64,000 bases of DNA from positions 322,447 through 386,446 of the forward strand of contig LNAC01000336.1 of assembly GCA_002007465.1 (NCBI GenBank), written 5' to 3'. Position 1 is the stretch's first letter; each line of letters starts with the position of its first letter. Below, piece after piece: positions 9,750 through 20,975 of the stretch. The notes below the pieces were generated by a model, which saw nothing but the letters and a program-made list of their open reading frames with translations, searched no databases and was not told the origin of the DNA. A program made the translations under genes and the position numbers. Source of the stretch: Ailurus styani (taxonomy: Eukaryota; Chordata; Mammalia; Carnivora; Ailuridae).

Positions 9750-11314
9750 TTATATGCCAGGGGCAAATGAGAAGTTCGAAGATACTAGTTTTATAAAATA
9801 GGAAAGAGGCAAGGAGGGAGAGGAATAGCCAGAAAGGTGTGTGAATAAATCCTGAAAAGAGTGAAAAACAACTTGCTTAGGAACATGATGGAGTTGAGAG
9901 TACTGAAGAAGAGTAGCGTCAAGAGATGAATAGAGGGTATGCATTGATTGGAGGACCATGTATGAGATCAGAGAAGAGAGAATAGTTTGTAGGATGGTAA
10001 TACCAAGAACCAGTGTTTAAGGACAAATAAACAGGTCTAGTGTAAAGCCCAGCTTCAATTTCTATCAATGGAAAGGAATGTACATTTGTTCTGAAACTAA
10101 GAGTTGGACTTGGAACCCAGAAAGAAATGCAGCAAATCCTCAAATACCAGAGCCGGGCATCATCTCATACTGTGTATTAAACTGATTCTAGCATGTTCAG
10201 TAATGATGTTACAATGAGTAATAGGAATTGAAGAATAGTAATATGATCAAAATTGTCTATCAGCTAGATGCTATGAGAAGTTCTGCTGGAGACAAAATGA
10301 AAGCACAGGTTACGGACTATTGATAGGCTATGGACTATTGATACCAACCCAAAACAAAGAATCAACTCAAAATCTCTGTGCTCCTATTGACATCCCTGGG
10401 CCTCTTGGAAAGTGGTCTTTATCCACGTTCCTATTTCGTCATCTGTATGAGTCAGCATCCCTGCTTCTGTCCCTTTCTCTTTTCCTTTAACAAAGACAAA
10501 GCTCTCTTCTTGGGTTCTGGGGAAGTGCACAACCACTGAAAGCAGGGAGCTTGCCATCAAATCTAGTGGCGACACAGAAAAATAAATATTTGATCTATGG
10601 ATTAGGGAAGTCAGCCCTATAAAGAAGAAGTGCAGCTTGCTACAAGAGTATATAATTGGAGAACTAAACTGGACTGGGGATTCAAGGACAATGTCTGTGA
10701 GGTGGTGATACTTATACTAAATTCAGCCTACTGTAGAACTTTTAACACAGAACAACATCACTTTCCTGCCTCTCCTACAACCCCTGCTCATCCTGTCCTC
10801 AGTCTGGAACTTATCCCTTGATTCCTCATGACAGTAGCCTGGTAACTTCCTTGGAGTGGTTGACGTCCCCTAAGGCTCTGAACAGATTGGGAACCTGCAT
10901 GTTAAAGTCATTTTATATGTATTTTCTGAGATCCCATCATTAATTTTAGACCCTCAAATGTAGGACATCACATTGAGGTAGAAAGTTTTACTCAAAACAA
11001 ATTGAAGAAAGCTGACAATGCACAGCGGTGGGTTTGAGGTACAGGGGTTTGGGCACCATCAGTTTCCTTCACCAGTTTGTGGTCTAAATACTTTTTTCCC
11101 CCCTTTAACAGCAGCAGCTAATGTAACATGCAGTGAATGCTGAATATTCCTTCTTTGAAGGGTTTATACACTTACCATTTTTTGTCTTCAGCAATGTGGT
11201 GATTATCTAGCAGGATGGAAGAAACAGCATGTGCCAAATAAGCACAACATACTCCAAGAGTGCCAAGGAGTCTCATCTTGGCTGGCATGGTGTGCTGTCT
11301 CACTGCGGGGGGAA
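9750..11314. other. Unannotated sequence with a small tandem duplication
   Basis: No gene recognised. 9750-10000 is purine-rich and may be a very old repeat I cannot name. At 10311-10346 an 18-base unit is duplicated in tandem ('tacggactattgatagg', then 'tatggactattgatacc'). Minus-strand ORFs here lack splice context or family resemblance. Confidence 0.4.
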
Positions 11315-11475
11315 GGACGCAGTCTGGTGTTGTGGTTGGGAGACCAGGCTTCTGACACAGGGACCGGGGTTGAAAGTCCTTGCCTCAGTATCTTCATTTG
11401 TAAAATGTATTATACCATCTCAAGATTGTTTTGAGAATTGAATGGGCTCTTGTAACTTTATATTAATAAAGACTA
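11315..11475 (+). repeat. MIR SINE relic, middle shortened
   Basis: 'gtgttgtggttgggagaccagg', 'cctcagtatcttcatttgtaaaatg' and 'ttgttttgagaattgaatggg' are consensus MIR blocks in order. The 'gctgtgtgaccttgggcaag' block between the first two is missing, so it is internally deleted. Confidence 0.7.
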
Positions 11476-12194
11476 TTCCTGCTGCAAATGATTAAAATCA
11501 AATTTAAATTCGCTTTAACAAACAAAAGGATTTTTTTTCCTTTGTTAACAGTGAAGGATAAAAGTGAGGTTGATAGGTACAGTAAATTCAGGGAATCAAG
11601 TTGCCATACGAGCTGCCCCTTCATCTTGCTCCCTTGAGTCTCAGCTTCATTTTGTTTTGTTTTGTTTCCTACTGTGCAGACTAGTTTCTTTTCTTTGTTG
11701 GGAGCCACAACACAGGTTCTTCTGGAGTTCATCTTGCCCTTCAGTGTCTATGGTTAGGAGTGTTATGTCCCTACTTCAGCTGTATACAGATCTCCAAAAG
11801 GATTTTATTTCTCTAACCTTGGACCACAAGTCCACATTTGTAGCTATGGGTTGGGGGATTTTAGACTGGTATCCCTGGCAGAAACACACAGTTGGGGTAG
11901 GGGAAGAACAGCAGTCCCTAGGAGGAGCAGTTGTACAAGAAAGCAGACAGATGAGAGAGTGACATAAGGTGCCACTGGAAGGTGAATGTTAAGTAGATGT
12001 CAAGTTTGACAAGATGGCAGAAACTAATCATAAAGTTTGGGAGTTCTTAAGGTAACAAAATGGGATTGATGAATGACTTCATTAGAAGAGGGAAGAAGCA
12101 AAGGGAGAAATCCCACCCAGTGTAGCCATTCCTGATTCTCATTTCATAACTCTGAATTTGCCCAAAAAGGAAGGCTGAGAGAACACATTTGTAG
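11476..12194. other. Unannotated sequence
   Basis: Contains the longest ORF of the window (132 codons, plus, 11564-11962), but its composition and a run of F/L/C residues over a T-rich stretch look like non-coding translation. No repeat recognised. Confidence 0.4.
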
Positions 12195-12666
12195 TAAACA
12201 GAATGATATTTCTTAAATATATTCTCACAACATGTGAATGTGGTTCTTTCGTTCCAAAAAAGACTTTGTATCTGTGATTAAGTTAAGGCTCATGAGATAG
12301 GAAGAGACTCCTGGACGGTGCGTGTGAGCCTTAAGTTCTCACAAGGGTCTGCATTAGTGGAAGATGGAGGCAGGGAGCGAGTGAGTGAAGGAAAGGTAAT
12401 AGGAAATGTAGAGGAAAGAATGTGACATTGTTGCTGGCTGAAGGAGCCACAAGCCAAGAAATGTAGGTGGTTTCTAAATCTAGAAAAGGCAAGGAAATGA
12501 TTTCCCCGGAGTCTCCAGAGGAGTACAGTCACATCCATGACACCTTGATTTTAGCTCTGCGATCCCTATTTCAGAGTCTGGCCTTCAGAACCTTAGCATG
12601 ATGATTTTGTTTTTTTTAAGCCACAGAGTTTGTGGCAATTTGTTAGAGCAGCCACAGGAAATGAAT
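12195..12666 (+). repeat. MaLR-type LTR (ERVL-MaLR, MLT1-like)
   Basis: Collinear with a common MaLR LTR: 'gactttgtatctgtgattaagttaagg', 'ctggctgaaggagccacaagccaag', 'tctagaaaaggcaaggaaatga', 'gacaccttgattttagc', 'ttaagccacagagtttgtggcaatttgtta'. Subfamily not fixed. It is a solo LTR; no internal sequence adjoins it. ORFs on either strand are by-products. Confidence 0.75.
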
Positions 12667-13754
12667 ACAGCATTCATCCATTCTTCTGATATCTCTCCTT
12701 TCCTGATCTCCCTCCCTGTCACCATACCCAATTTCCTAGGTTTCACCATAACTGGCATGACATTCATTGGCTATTTCCCTAGAAAGCAGGACCACAGTTT
12801 TGAAAAATAACCCATCACTAAGTGCTGAGGAGAATAAACTATTTTATCTTGCTGTTTCACTTTTTACACCCACTAGTGATGGGCTTCTCCTTTCGATAAG
12901 CACTTTGAGGCAGAACCCAGGTTAAAGACAAGCAGTAGATGGCTTCCTCTTCTCAGTTCATGTAGTTCGGTTAGGTAAATTGACTTTGAGTTTTCATGCA
13001 AGTCTCTCTGGAGAGATTGCAAATGCTAATTATTTGAATATCTTTGAGTCAACTTGAGAAGCTGTGACTTCTCTAGTTCCTGGGAGTTGTGAGGAGGAGT
13101 GGATGGTTCACTGCTGGCAGAACGACAGAATCACCATGGGAAGAGCTGCAGAGCACATATGGGAATCTGGGGCGCCTCCTCACATTTGTCCATCTCTAGC
13201 AGTTTGCTGCCAGAGCAATCATTAGATCTCTTTAGGCCTCTGTTCACCAACTTGCACATAACTGGTGTATTGAATATGCGAAGCTCACACAGGCAATCAG
13301 AGCACAAATTCCTTTTCTTCTCTCATTGTCCCAGTTACTTTGGGAGGGAAGGAGCCACTTTTCCTCCATAATCTAGAGGAAAACTCAGGCAGACCCATAA
13401 CTGATCTCTGAATTCAAAGGCCTATAGTCAACTGGAGTCACAAAGCAGATTTATCCCTGTACTCAGAATGCACAATGAATGGAACAGGCAAATGCATTCA
13501 CAGTTTCAACTCCTTTCCTTGCTCCCCCAGCTGAGGTTGCTACAGAGGGAGATAGAGATCTGGGCCCCTTCTTCTTGCTTCCCTGGATCCCTCTCTTCCC
13601 TTCTTCCCACACCTGCAGTTCGTGAGCCCTCCAGGGTTGAATCTAAATGAAGGAAGAATGGTAAAGGGAGCAGAAAAGTTCTTACATGGCCAGTATGGTC
13701 TCATGGTGGTTTTATGCTCTGTGACTTTGGCTACTGTTCACTGCCCATGTGGCT
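12667..13754. other. Unannotated unique sequence
   Basis: No repeat or gene recognised. 12667-12800 is CT-rich. 13020-13660 has slightly higher GC and two short plus-strand ORFs (13099-13371, 13468-13650) with no splice or family evidence. Confidence 0.35.
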
Positions 13755-13950
13755 TCCTCAGTAGGGTTTCTAGATAAAGTAAACAATGCCCAGCCAAATT
13801 TGAATTCCAGATAAACAGCGGATTTTTAGTTACCTATGGCCCATGCAATGTATGAGATATGCCTATATTAAAACATTGTTTGTTTTTCTGAAATTCAAAT
13901 GTACCTGGTACCTCGTATTTTTATGTGCTAAATCTGACAACTCTGTATCC
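13755..13950. repeat. Palindromic DNA-transposon (MITE-like) relic, copy 1
   Basis: Imperfect inverted repeat. The left arm 'cagccaaatttgaattccag' and following bases are mirrored on the right by 'tctgaaattcaaatgtacctgg', with a centre near 13850 ('cccatgcaatgtatgagata'). The outer end 'tttatgtgctaaatctgaca' matches copy 2 at 44440-44580. This layout is a known mammalian palindromic element; I will not guess its name. Confidence 0.65.
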
Positions 13951-14787
13951 TTAGGTACTCCCTATTATCACTGGGAACAGTTAGCTACAGTTGCCTTGAT
14001 GTGGGTGATCTTTCTGTCCAGACAAAAACACCTTGTATATCTTGCTGGGGTCTGTTTGCTGCTATGGATGCCTTATTAGATAAGATCTAAGACAGCTCAC
14101 ACAGAAATTCTCTCATGTTTGGCCTACATTTGGTCAGTTAGAAACAGTCATGAAACCTTTGTTCTGTTAACACTGGGAGTACACACCGTCAACTTTACCG
14201 CCTCCCCTTTGTTCCTGCTGTCTGGGCTGTGACCCAGCTATCTCCCGCCTTTAGCTTTTCCAGCTCATGGTCAGACACCAGTCTACTGTGTGTCTTCATC
14301 AGCAGCTGATACATCACACACTCAGGGAGGTTACCCCGATGTCCATTCGCTAAGTGGTAGGGGCAGGTACTTCCCATGGTTACCCCTAGAGGCAGAGATT
14401 CACAGCAAAGAAACACCTCCTTCCAAAGAAGTGTTTTTCACATTCCCTCATTCAATCTCCAGGGACCAAATTCTCTCATTCTCTTATCTCTTGTAATTGG
14501 GTTTCTACATTTTCCTTTGGAAACTTGCACTGTGGTCTGATAGCTCACTTTGGTGCATCTTGTCTGTTTTATCCTCCAATAAAATTTCTCACCTAACATC
14601 CTGTCTGTGTCAAAGAAGAGGTTGGGGTAGACGATCTCCAAAGTCTTAGGCTAGTTTTCTATACTTCTTTGGGGCTCAAGTTTCTTTTCTCCCACCACCC
14701 CAAGTCAGTTTGTTCCCTAAGTTGTTAGACATATTATTTTTGCTATACAAATTGGTTCCGATCAAAAGTTTCAGTGTAAATATTCTT
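13951..14787. other. Unannotated; possible LTR-like 3' portion
   Basis: 14160-14620 is CT-rich and ends with 'cctccaataaaatttctcac' followed by 'atcctgtctgtgtc'. A poly(A) signal before a short T/G-rich tail resembles the R-U5 of a retroviral LTR. No clear TG...CA ends, so only a possibility. Confidence 0.25.
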
Positions 14788-14928
14788 TTTTTTTAAATTT
14801 TATTTTTATTCTTTGCCCAAGGGGTACAGGTCTGTGAATCATCAGGCTTACATCTTTCACAGCATTCACCAAAGCACAAACCCTCCCCAATGTCCATAAC
14901 CCATCCACCCTACCCCTACCCTTCTTAT
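14788..14928 (-). repeat. Carnivore L1 3' end, 5'-truncated (about 140 bp)
   Basis: Starts with poly(T), then 'attctttgcccaaggggtac', 'gaatcatcaggcttacatc', 'gcattcaccaaagcacaaac' and 'cccatccaccctacccc'. It is very close to the first 140 bases of the L1 end at 7501-7836, so the same young family. Target-site duplication not clear. Confidence 0.85.
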
Positions 14929-15044
14929 TAGGGCATTAGACTTCTCACTTAAGTGACTACAAGAGCAACAAGGAAGAAAAATTATTCTTAAACAAGTTTA
15001 TATGTATTAGCAGTGGATGTATCTTTCTAAAAAGCCACTTTGTA

Positions 15045-15640
15045 GAAATAGAATCTCCCTTTAAATTTTCCAAGGTTCCTCCTTGCCTATAGGATAAAGT
15101 ATGAAGTCCTTGGTAGGACATTCTTGAATTCCATAATGTGGTCCTTATTAACCCTCTCATTTTTTTCCCTTTACCCCTCTTCAACATATATCCTCTTTTT
15201 GGCCATTGTAAACCACTTAAAGTTTCTCAAATGAATTAGGCTATGTTATCCTCCATGCCTTTGCTTACTCTTTCCCCTTGTCTTAAATGTTTTTTCCTGA
15301 CTGTGTCCAAACGGTCAAATATAGAGTCCAGAAATGACCTGTTATAAACAGATTTCATTGATGTTTTATCATTTGCCTCTTCCAGAGAACTGGGGCACCG
15401 TCCTCTGTGGTCTTTATTGTATCTCACACTTCTGAAATGACTTTGCAGATGAATGACTCGTTACTGCTTATTCCTATTTGACAATAAGTCTGTCTCCCTC
15501 TATCCGACTCTTTCTTTGAGGCAGGGTCTATATAAGTTTTCTCTACAACCCCAGAGCTTGTTTAGTATCATGCACGTGGCATGTATTTCCTATATGTTGT
15601 TCAGAGAGTAAATTAATGATGTGTGGGATCCCCTTCCATA
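15045..15640 (+). repeat. L2 LINE, 3' half
   Basis: Forward L2: 'ggataaagtatgaagtccttgg', 'ataatgtggtccttatt', 'ccatgcctttgcttactctttcccc', 'tttgaggcagggtctatat' and 'ttagtatcatgcacgtggcatg' follow L2 consensus order. Diverged; no ORF. Confidence 0.65.
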
Positions 15641-16220
15641 TGGTTACTTGGGATAGAACACCATGATTCTGCTAATGTTGCCTCTGCCCAAACTCTTTAG
15701 GGAAATCCCATTTTGAAACTTGGAGCCATTTCAGAGCCATATAAGAAGGCTGTCTTGGTCTTCTATAACCTTCTGTAATTTGAAATAAAATAAAACATAG
15801 CAGAATAAAATTAAAAAAAATTAAGCCCTCGTAGAATGTAAGGATTGATCTCCTTTGAGAAGATTTAATGTAGACATTAGAGATTTGTTTGAAAAGGTGT
15901 AAATGACAAAGATGAATATATTCCTTCAAAAACAGCATCCCACAATATCTAATCGACTATTGAAAATGCTTTTTACAATAGGAAGGACAGTCTTTTGTTT
16001 CCATAGTTACGGAGTCCTGATTTGATATTTTTTTCTAAATATTTTGAGTAATATTTGCAGAGTATCTCAAAGGGATTAGTCCGTGCCCTACTAGGTATTT
16101 ATAGGCTCTGTGGCCACCTTAATATATTACCTTTTGTTTCTTAATAAAATAATAAAATCGTCTTGCTTGAATTTTTATAGACCTTAAAAGATTTTATTCT
16201 TATTTAATAACCTAAATGTA
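15641..16220. other. Unannotated AT-rich sequence
   Basis: No feature recognised. It borders the LTR at 16221. Confidence 0.35.
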
Positions 16221-16730
16221 TGTGAGAGACTCAGTTTACAAATGGACAATACCAGGCCATCCATATAAACAGAACTGTGACCCACAACCTGCAGCAACTT
16301 GCCTAGGAAACCAACCGTTCATCTACAGTTAACAACCCAGGAAGCCAGCATGCTACAGGGCATACTTGCAGGAAGTCAGATCGTTACCTTTAGTAGCCAA
16401 TCAATTCCTTAATTTTTGTCCCCACTACCAATTTAGGACCACCCAGAGAAAACCAGTTATGCATCCCTGACCAATCACATAAGATCCCGCCCCCCCCCCT
16501 TTTAGTTAGGCTGCCTACATGCTCCCCCTTCCAACAGCCTCCAGTCATGGCATACCTGGAGCCTTCCCTTCCCCCCCCCACACACACTATTAAAGCTCCC
16601 CCCTGCCCCCGGTCTTTGAGTCTCTGCCACCACAAAAGTAATAATAGCTGACTCACCGTATCAAGCTCTGAATAAATAGCCTTTGCTTTTCTCATTCAGT
16701 TGGTCTTTATTTCTACGTATGTGATGCTCA
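16221..16730 (+). mobile_element. Solo LTR of an endogenous retrovirus (ERV1-like)
   Basis: Layout of a gammaretrovirus-like LTR: two CCAAT boxes (16397-16401, 16471-16475), a poly(C)/CT-rich stretch, a TATA-like 'tattaaa' at 16588-16594, then about 75 bases on a poly(A) signal 'aataaa' at 16671-16676, followed by a T-rich U5-like end. There is no gag, pol or env next to it, so it is a solo LTR or very truncated. Exact ends are uncertain; TG at 16221 and CA at 16730 are my best guess and I could not match a target-site duplication. The promoter parts look intact, so it could act as an alternative promoter, which is inference. Confidence 0.65.
16588..16676 (+). promoter_or_regulatory. LTR core promoter and poly(A) signal
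   Basis: The TATA-like 'tattaaagc' and 'gaataaatagc' are spaced about 80 bases apart, the usual distance spanning an LTR R region. CCAAT boxes lie upstream. Activity cannot be judged from sequence. Confidence 0.4.
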
Positions 16731-17985
16731 TTTTTTTTTCTGCTTTGGAACATAATAAAAAACTTAAAAATGATTTTACCCCCCCCATACTTTTAATGAA
16801 GAATTATGTGGAACCCTGGCCACGATTGATCAGGCAAATCCTTTATTTTTAGATTACAGACTATTTCAAATCTGGTTGGATTCTGATTTAACCTGAGAGC
16901 TCTTTCTGGTTTCCTTTTATTCTCATTGTTCCTGATTACCTAGTCACTAATTGCAGTTTTAATTACACTCTCATCTTTTCTGAAGATCAGGACATTTTTA
17001 AGAGAAGATAAAAACAAAAGCAGTTAATTGCCTGCTCACAAAGGATCTCAAAATATGTTTCATCTTATGAATCAGCAGTCCCTAGTGTTTCCTTTTTCAT
17101 GGCCCATTTGAAAAGTTGCTTGATAGATGAGGAAACTATAATGCAGAGTGCTTGAATATGTATGCTGTTGGTGCTGCTCAGTGGGAATTACAGGGTAACG
17201 TGCTGTGACATGCATTCTGCAAGCAACAGCAGAATAGAATGTCATTCTGGCTTAATTGTTCCCCCGGTGGATGGCTTCCTTGGGTTGCTGTTTTGGAATC
17301 ACCCTTGTCTTGGGGGTTATGATCAAGAGATCTCTTCTGTGTTAGTCTACTGACTCATATCATATATTTGATCCAATGAAATGCTCTAAATGCTAGCTAG
17401 GTTGAGGACTCCAGGCTGTTTGTATTTCATTACAAATGCTATGTGATTTTTTTTTCTTTCTGAGAATGTATTCAAAAGAAGCTGAACCTCCTGTGAACTA
17501 GAGTTAGGTAGCAGAGTAAAACCTATCTTGGTGACTAGGTTATATCTTGATAGGTTTTGTCCCTAAGAATGGGATATGGGGCATAGTCAGATTTCATTAA
17601 ATTCGTTTTTTAAAATTCATTAAAAAATAAAGCTGATATTTCAAATCAAGAAGAATTCTCAAGTTTTGACTGTGTGTCTTTTGCTATGTCAGACCATGAA
17701 AGGGTTAAAAAATGTTTATACTCACTCTTTTTGAAGAGGAAAGGTACACGCAAATGCAACAAAGGAAGAGGACTCTGTGTTTTGTCTTTATGCACCACCA
17801 CCCCTTTTTTATTTTAAGGGTTTAGAACATCTGTAAGTGCCCTCCAGAACCAAACTTCTCCCTCTCTTAAGGTTTTCACAGCTTTATGTTGAGTTACTCA
17901 CTGCTCTAACCACAGTGCTCCCTCATGGATCCATGCTCCAGACATTTCAATCCTTCTCCTAAAGCAAAACTTAAATCATTTCCAA
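16731..17985. other. Unannotated; part may be conserved non-coding DNA
   Basis: 16880-17060 is dense in homeodomain-like AT cores ('ctaattgcagttttaattac', 'cagttaattgcc') and GATA-like 'agaagataaaaac', with no repeat signature. The rest shows no feature. Confidence 0.3.
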
Positions 17986-18205
17986 GGGCGCCCGGGTGGC
18001 TCAGTTGGTTGAGTGTCCGGCTCTTGATTTCAGCTCAAGTCATGATCTCAGGGTCCTGGGATCGAGCCCCACATTGGGCTCCCTGCTCAGCTGGAAGCCT
18101 GTTTGAGATTCTCTCTCTCCCTCTGCCTGCCCCTACAACCCACAGACACACATATGCACTCTCTTTCTCTCTCTCTCAAACAACAATATCAACAACAACA
18201 ATGAC
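17986..18205 (+). repeat. CAN-SINE, older subfamily
   Basis: Head 'gggcgcccgggtggctcag', then the older-type 'gctcttgatttcagctcaag', 'tcatgatctcagggtcctgg' and a CT-rich tail ending in a (caa)n-like run rather than (aataaa)n. Target-site duplication not clear. The ORF at 17925-18230 is a SINE translation. Confidence 0.9.
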
Positions 18206-19020
18206 CAAAAAATGGTGGTTTCCATTCTGATGGGGCATACCCTTGTGACTGTGATTCCCAATAAGTTTATACTGGGGTGTTTAAGGAACATCTGAGTTTT
18301 ACCCATTCTACATGAATCATACTTCTTTCAAGAGAAAGGCCTTGGTCTCTCATTGTGGGGAATTACATACCTTTTGGAGGCCAGAAATGGAGATGTAAAA
18401 GGCTGCTGACATCCCCTAATAGCTCATTCTGATGAGCTGTCCAGCTTACCTGTGTTAAGTCCAACCTTGAGAGTGACCTTATAGAGAACCAAATATGGTT
18501 CCCAAAAGTCTGAAGGCTTTTTCCTTCAAGTACATTGTTGTAAACCCCATCAAATGGCCAGAGTTATGGTTTGGTATGCTCTTATTTTCTTTGAGAAACT
18601 ATTTCCTTTCACTCCATCTCCAGGCACTTCTTCAGAAGATGGTAATTCCTTCTAGGAAAGGACTCCCTGAGCATCCTCATCAGGTGCTAAGGTCTTGTTT
18701 TTTCTCTGTTCCAAACACATTTAGATAAATATTTGCTCACCCATTCCTAGCAGAGTTTATAACAGAAATCCTGAAGTCTTGGTTGTAGCATCAGGACACA
18801 ACATCAGTGTTACCATTTATAGGCCCACCCCTTGGTGAGTCTGTCATGTGTACTGTGCTTATCTAAGAGACCAAGAGTAGCTTCTGGATCCCTCTTGCTC
18901 TCTTCTTGCTCTATTTTGTTCCTGGCCCTTTCTATTCAGCACCACATCTGTGGGACACAGACCTTTCTGTCAGGGTAGGTTTGCTGCCACCTACCTTCCC
19001 ATCACAAGGGTCATACAGAA
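18206..19020. other. Unannotated sequence
   Basis: No gene recognised. 18560-18740 has a faint L2-like flavour ('aaggactccctgagcatcctc'), too weak to call. Confidence 0.3.
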
Positions 19021-19226
19021 TTGAGATCTAACCACACTCTGCAGGCTCACTGTGTGACTTCGGCTAGTAGATTACTTAACCTTTCTCAGCATTGTTTTGA
19101 TGTTATATGTCTTTAAAATGGGACTGTAACATATACGTGATAGGGTCTTTGCAAAGATTTAAAGCATTATGTGTGTAAAATGCGTAGTTTCATACATAAG
19201 TTCAAAGCTTAGTAAATAGTACTTCT
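19021..19226 (+). repeat. MIR SINE relic
   Basis: 'ctcactgtgtgacttcggc', 'gattacttaacctttctcagc', 'tctttaaaatgggactgtaac', 'tttgcaaagatttaaagcatta' and 'aaagcttagtaaatag' follow MIR order over nearly its whole length. Confidence 0.8.
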
Positions 19227-20892
19227 CCTGGCTTTGATTTTTACTTTGGTGTGGTGTCTGATTCTGAGGGCACCTAAAATCAACAAAACATCTTTTCTTT
19301 TCTTTTTTTTTAAGATAAAACTGAAAGTTCTTAAGGTTAAAATACATTAACAAATTCTAAAACTAGATAAGGAATTCATTTTTTTAATCATTACTGAATG
19401 ACTTAGGATACTTCATATGCTTTGATTGAATTTGTAGGTTGTGTCCAAAGTTCCTGTTCATAAAAAATTGAATATCTGTTTGATTCTGGGGGGTAAAGAA
19501 TGACTCACATGATCTGAAGTCCTTCTTTCATCAGCTGTGAATCAGCTAGAGTCAGGAGTGGGTAAATCATAACTGGAGAACAAGGAATTATTGGCCCCAA
19601 AGTTCTGAAATTGATGGGAGTTAGTCTTTGGTATACTGGCCTCTTCTTTCAGCCACATCCAGTGACCTCATTGTCTCTCCTCTTCTTAAAAACTCATTAG
19701 AAACTAGTATCACTATTTAATTGATATTAAATACCAGACATTATAGGTCACTAGTTTTCTCTCCTTTCACCCCTTTGCATTTTCAGTTTTATGTAGAGGA
19801 ATAGAAAGAAGATTGGTGCTTGATTAAAGGGATTTGAGCCTTTTTCATGCAGGGCGATAAAATGTTTAGAGTAAATGGAAAGCCCTTTCCTAGCCCCCTA
19901 AAATTAGCCTTCAGTAATGTTCAGATTTTGTTTTTGTTTTTTTATAGATATCAATTTTTGAACCTGTTCAATTTAAAAGATAAGCAGATTTGAATACAAG
20001 CATGAATGCTTTAAGCATGCTTTAGCATGAATGCATGCCTCTAAAAAGACTGAGAATGGATTCTAGGACAGGTGGCAAACACGTAATGTTACATGCAGCA
20101 AGTCCAGATATAGAACAGCACAGCTGTGTTATGTAGCTTCAATAACTGTGAAGTTAGAATAAAATTATTAAATATGAAAAATAAGACAACAAATGTGAAT
20201 ATTCTTTCAAAGCATGTTACACCTATGGGACTGAAGCAATGGAGTTTTCATGAATCAGAAACCATCATGTCTATGAGCAGTATGGATTTTTTGAGAACAT
20301 CAGGAACAGTTCTTTCTTTTCATTTGAAAGTAACTGAAAAGACAATGAGTTTGCATTTTGCTGCAGTAAATACTATTTATTTAGGTAATGTGGGCAGTAA
20401 AATTACACAGTCACAATAATTGCTTTAATGACCCATTTGGGGCTTTTTTTGGACACAAATTGTTTCCAATAAAAAGAAATTTATTAAATAGAACTCAGTA
20501 TTTTTAGATGAGCCCATTTAGATGCATTTGTTTACATTTCTGGGATAAATCACAAAAAGAAAATCATAAGAAATGGCATTGATTATTGTCAAGGGTAAAA
20601 TTGGGACTACTGAAAGGATAAACCCTGCAAAATGATTAAATTGGATTTTCTTGTTGATTTTAAGTCTAAGGGCTTACTGTTAGTTTAAGTTCAGTGTTTT
20701 GCCTTGATTGGAATTGTGCTTATGTGGATATGTCTGGTGAATGTGCTTCTAGATATGCATGCAGGTCTTATGAATTTCACTTATATTTGAAAAATGCAGA
20801 AGTACTTTCATTTCTGTTTGTTTGTGTGTGTCTGTAGCAATAGGCAAACTTTTAAAAATAATTAGATTATGGAACAGAAATATAAGAATATA
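19227..20892. other. Unannotated, low-repeat, AT-rich block
   Basis: Long stretch with no repeat recognised. 'agcatgaatgc' occurs twice at 19999-20009 and 20024-20034 around palindromic 'gcatgc' cores. A 97-codon plus ORF (20126-20419) has AT-rich composition and no splice context, so I do not call it coding. 20100-20720 could be conserved non-coding DNA. Confidence 0.35.
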
Positions 20893-20975
20893 GTGTTTGT
20901 TTTGGTGGCGTGTATACTAAAATCCCCACACAAGGATGACAAGAAATTCATGAATCATTCCATATTTAAAAAAAA
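20893..20975 (+). pseudogene. U6 snRNA retropseudogene, internally deleted
   Basis: The 5' part 'gtgtttgttttggtggcg', 'gtatactaaaa' matches the start of U6. The 3' part 'cacacaaggatgacaagaaa', 'ttcatgaatcattccatatt' matches its end. About 35 bases of the U6 middle are missing between them. It ends in an A-run and is flanked by a 17-bp target-site duplication (20876-20892 and 20976-20992, one mismatch). It is therefore a LINE-mediated retrocopy and not a functional snRNA. Confidence 0.85.

Noticed and set aside
11564..11962. Longest ORF in the window (132 codons, plus)
   Set aside because: Composition follows the local T-rich DNA (runs of F, L and C). No splice sites at sensible positions and no family resemblance; expected by chance in 64 kb.
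12290..12538. 82-codon minus ORF
   Set aside because: Antisense of a MaLR LTR.
14160..14640. Second solo ERV LTR
   Set aside because: Only a poly(A) signal and CT-rich sequence; no TATA/CCAAT layout or clear ends, so kept as a possibility in the feature list only.
16221..16730. Full provirus around the LTR
   Set aside because: No gag, pol or env sequence and no second LTR within the window.
17986..18060. tRNA-like heads of the SINEs as tRNA genes
   Set aside because: A and B boxes derive from tRNA-Lys, but the cloverleaf is degenerate and the unit continues into a SINE body.
20126..20419. 97-codon plus ORF in AT-rich DNA
   Set aside because: No splice context and AT-driven composition; the region is more likely non-coding.
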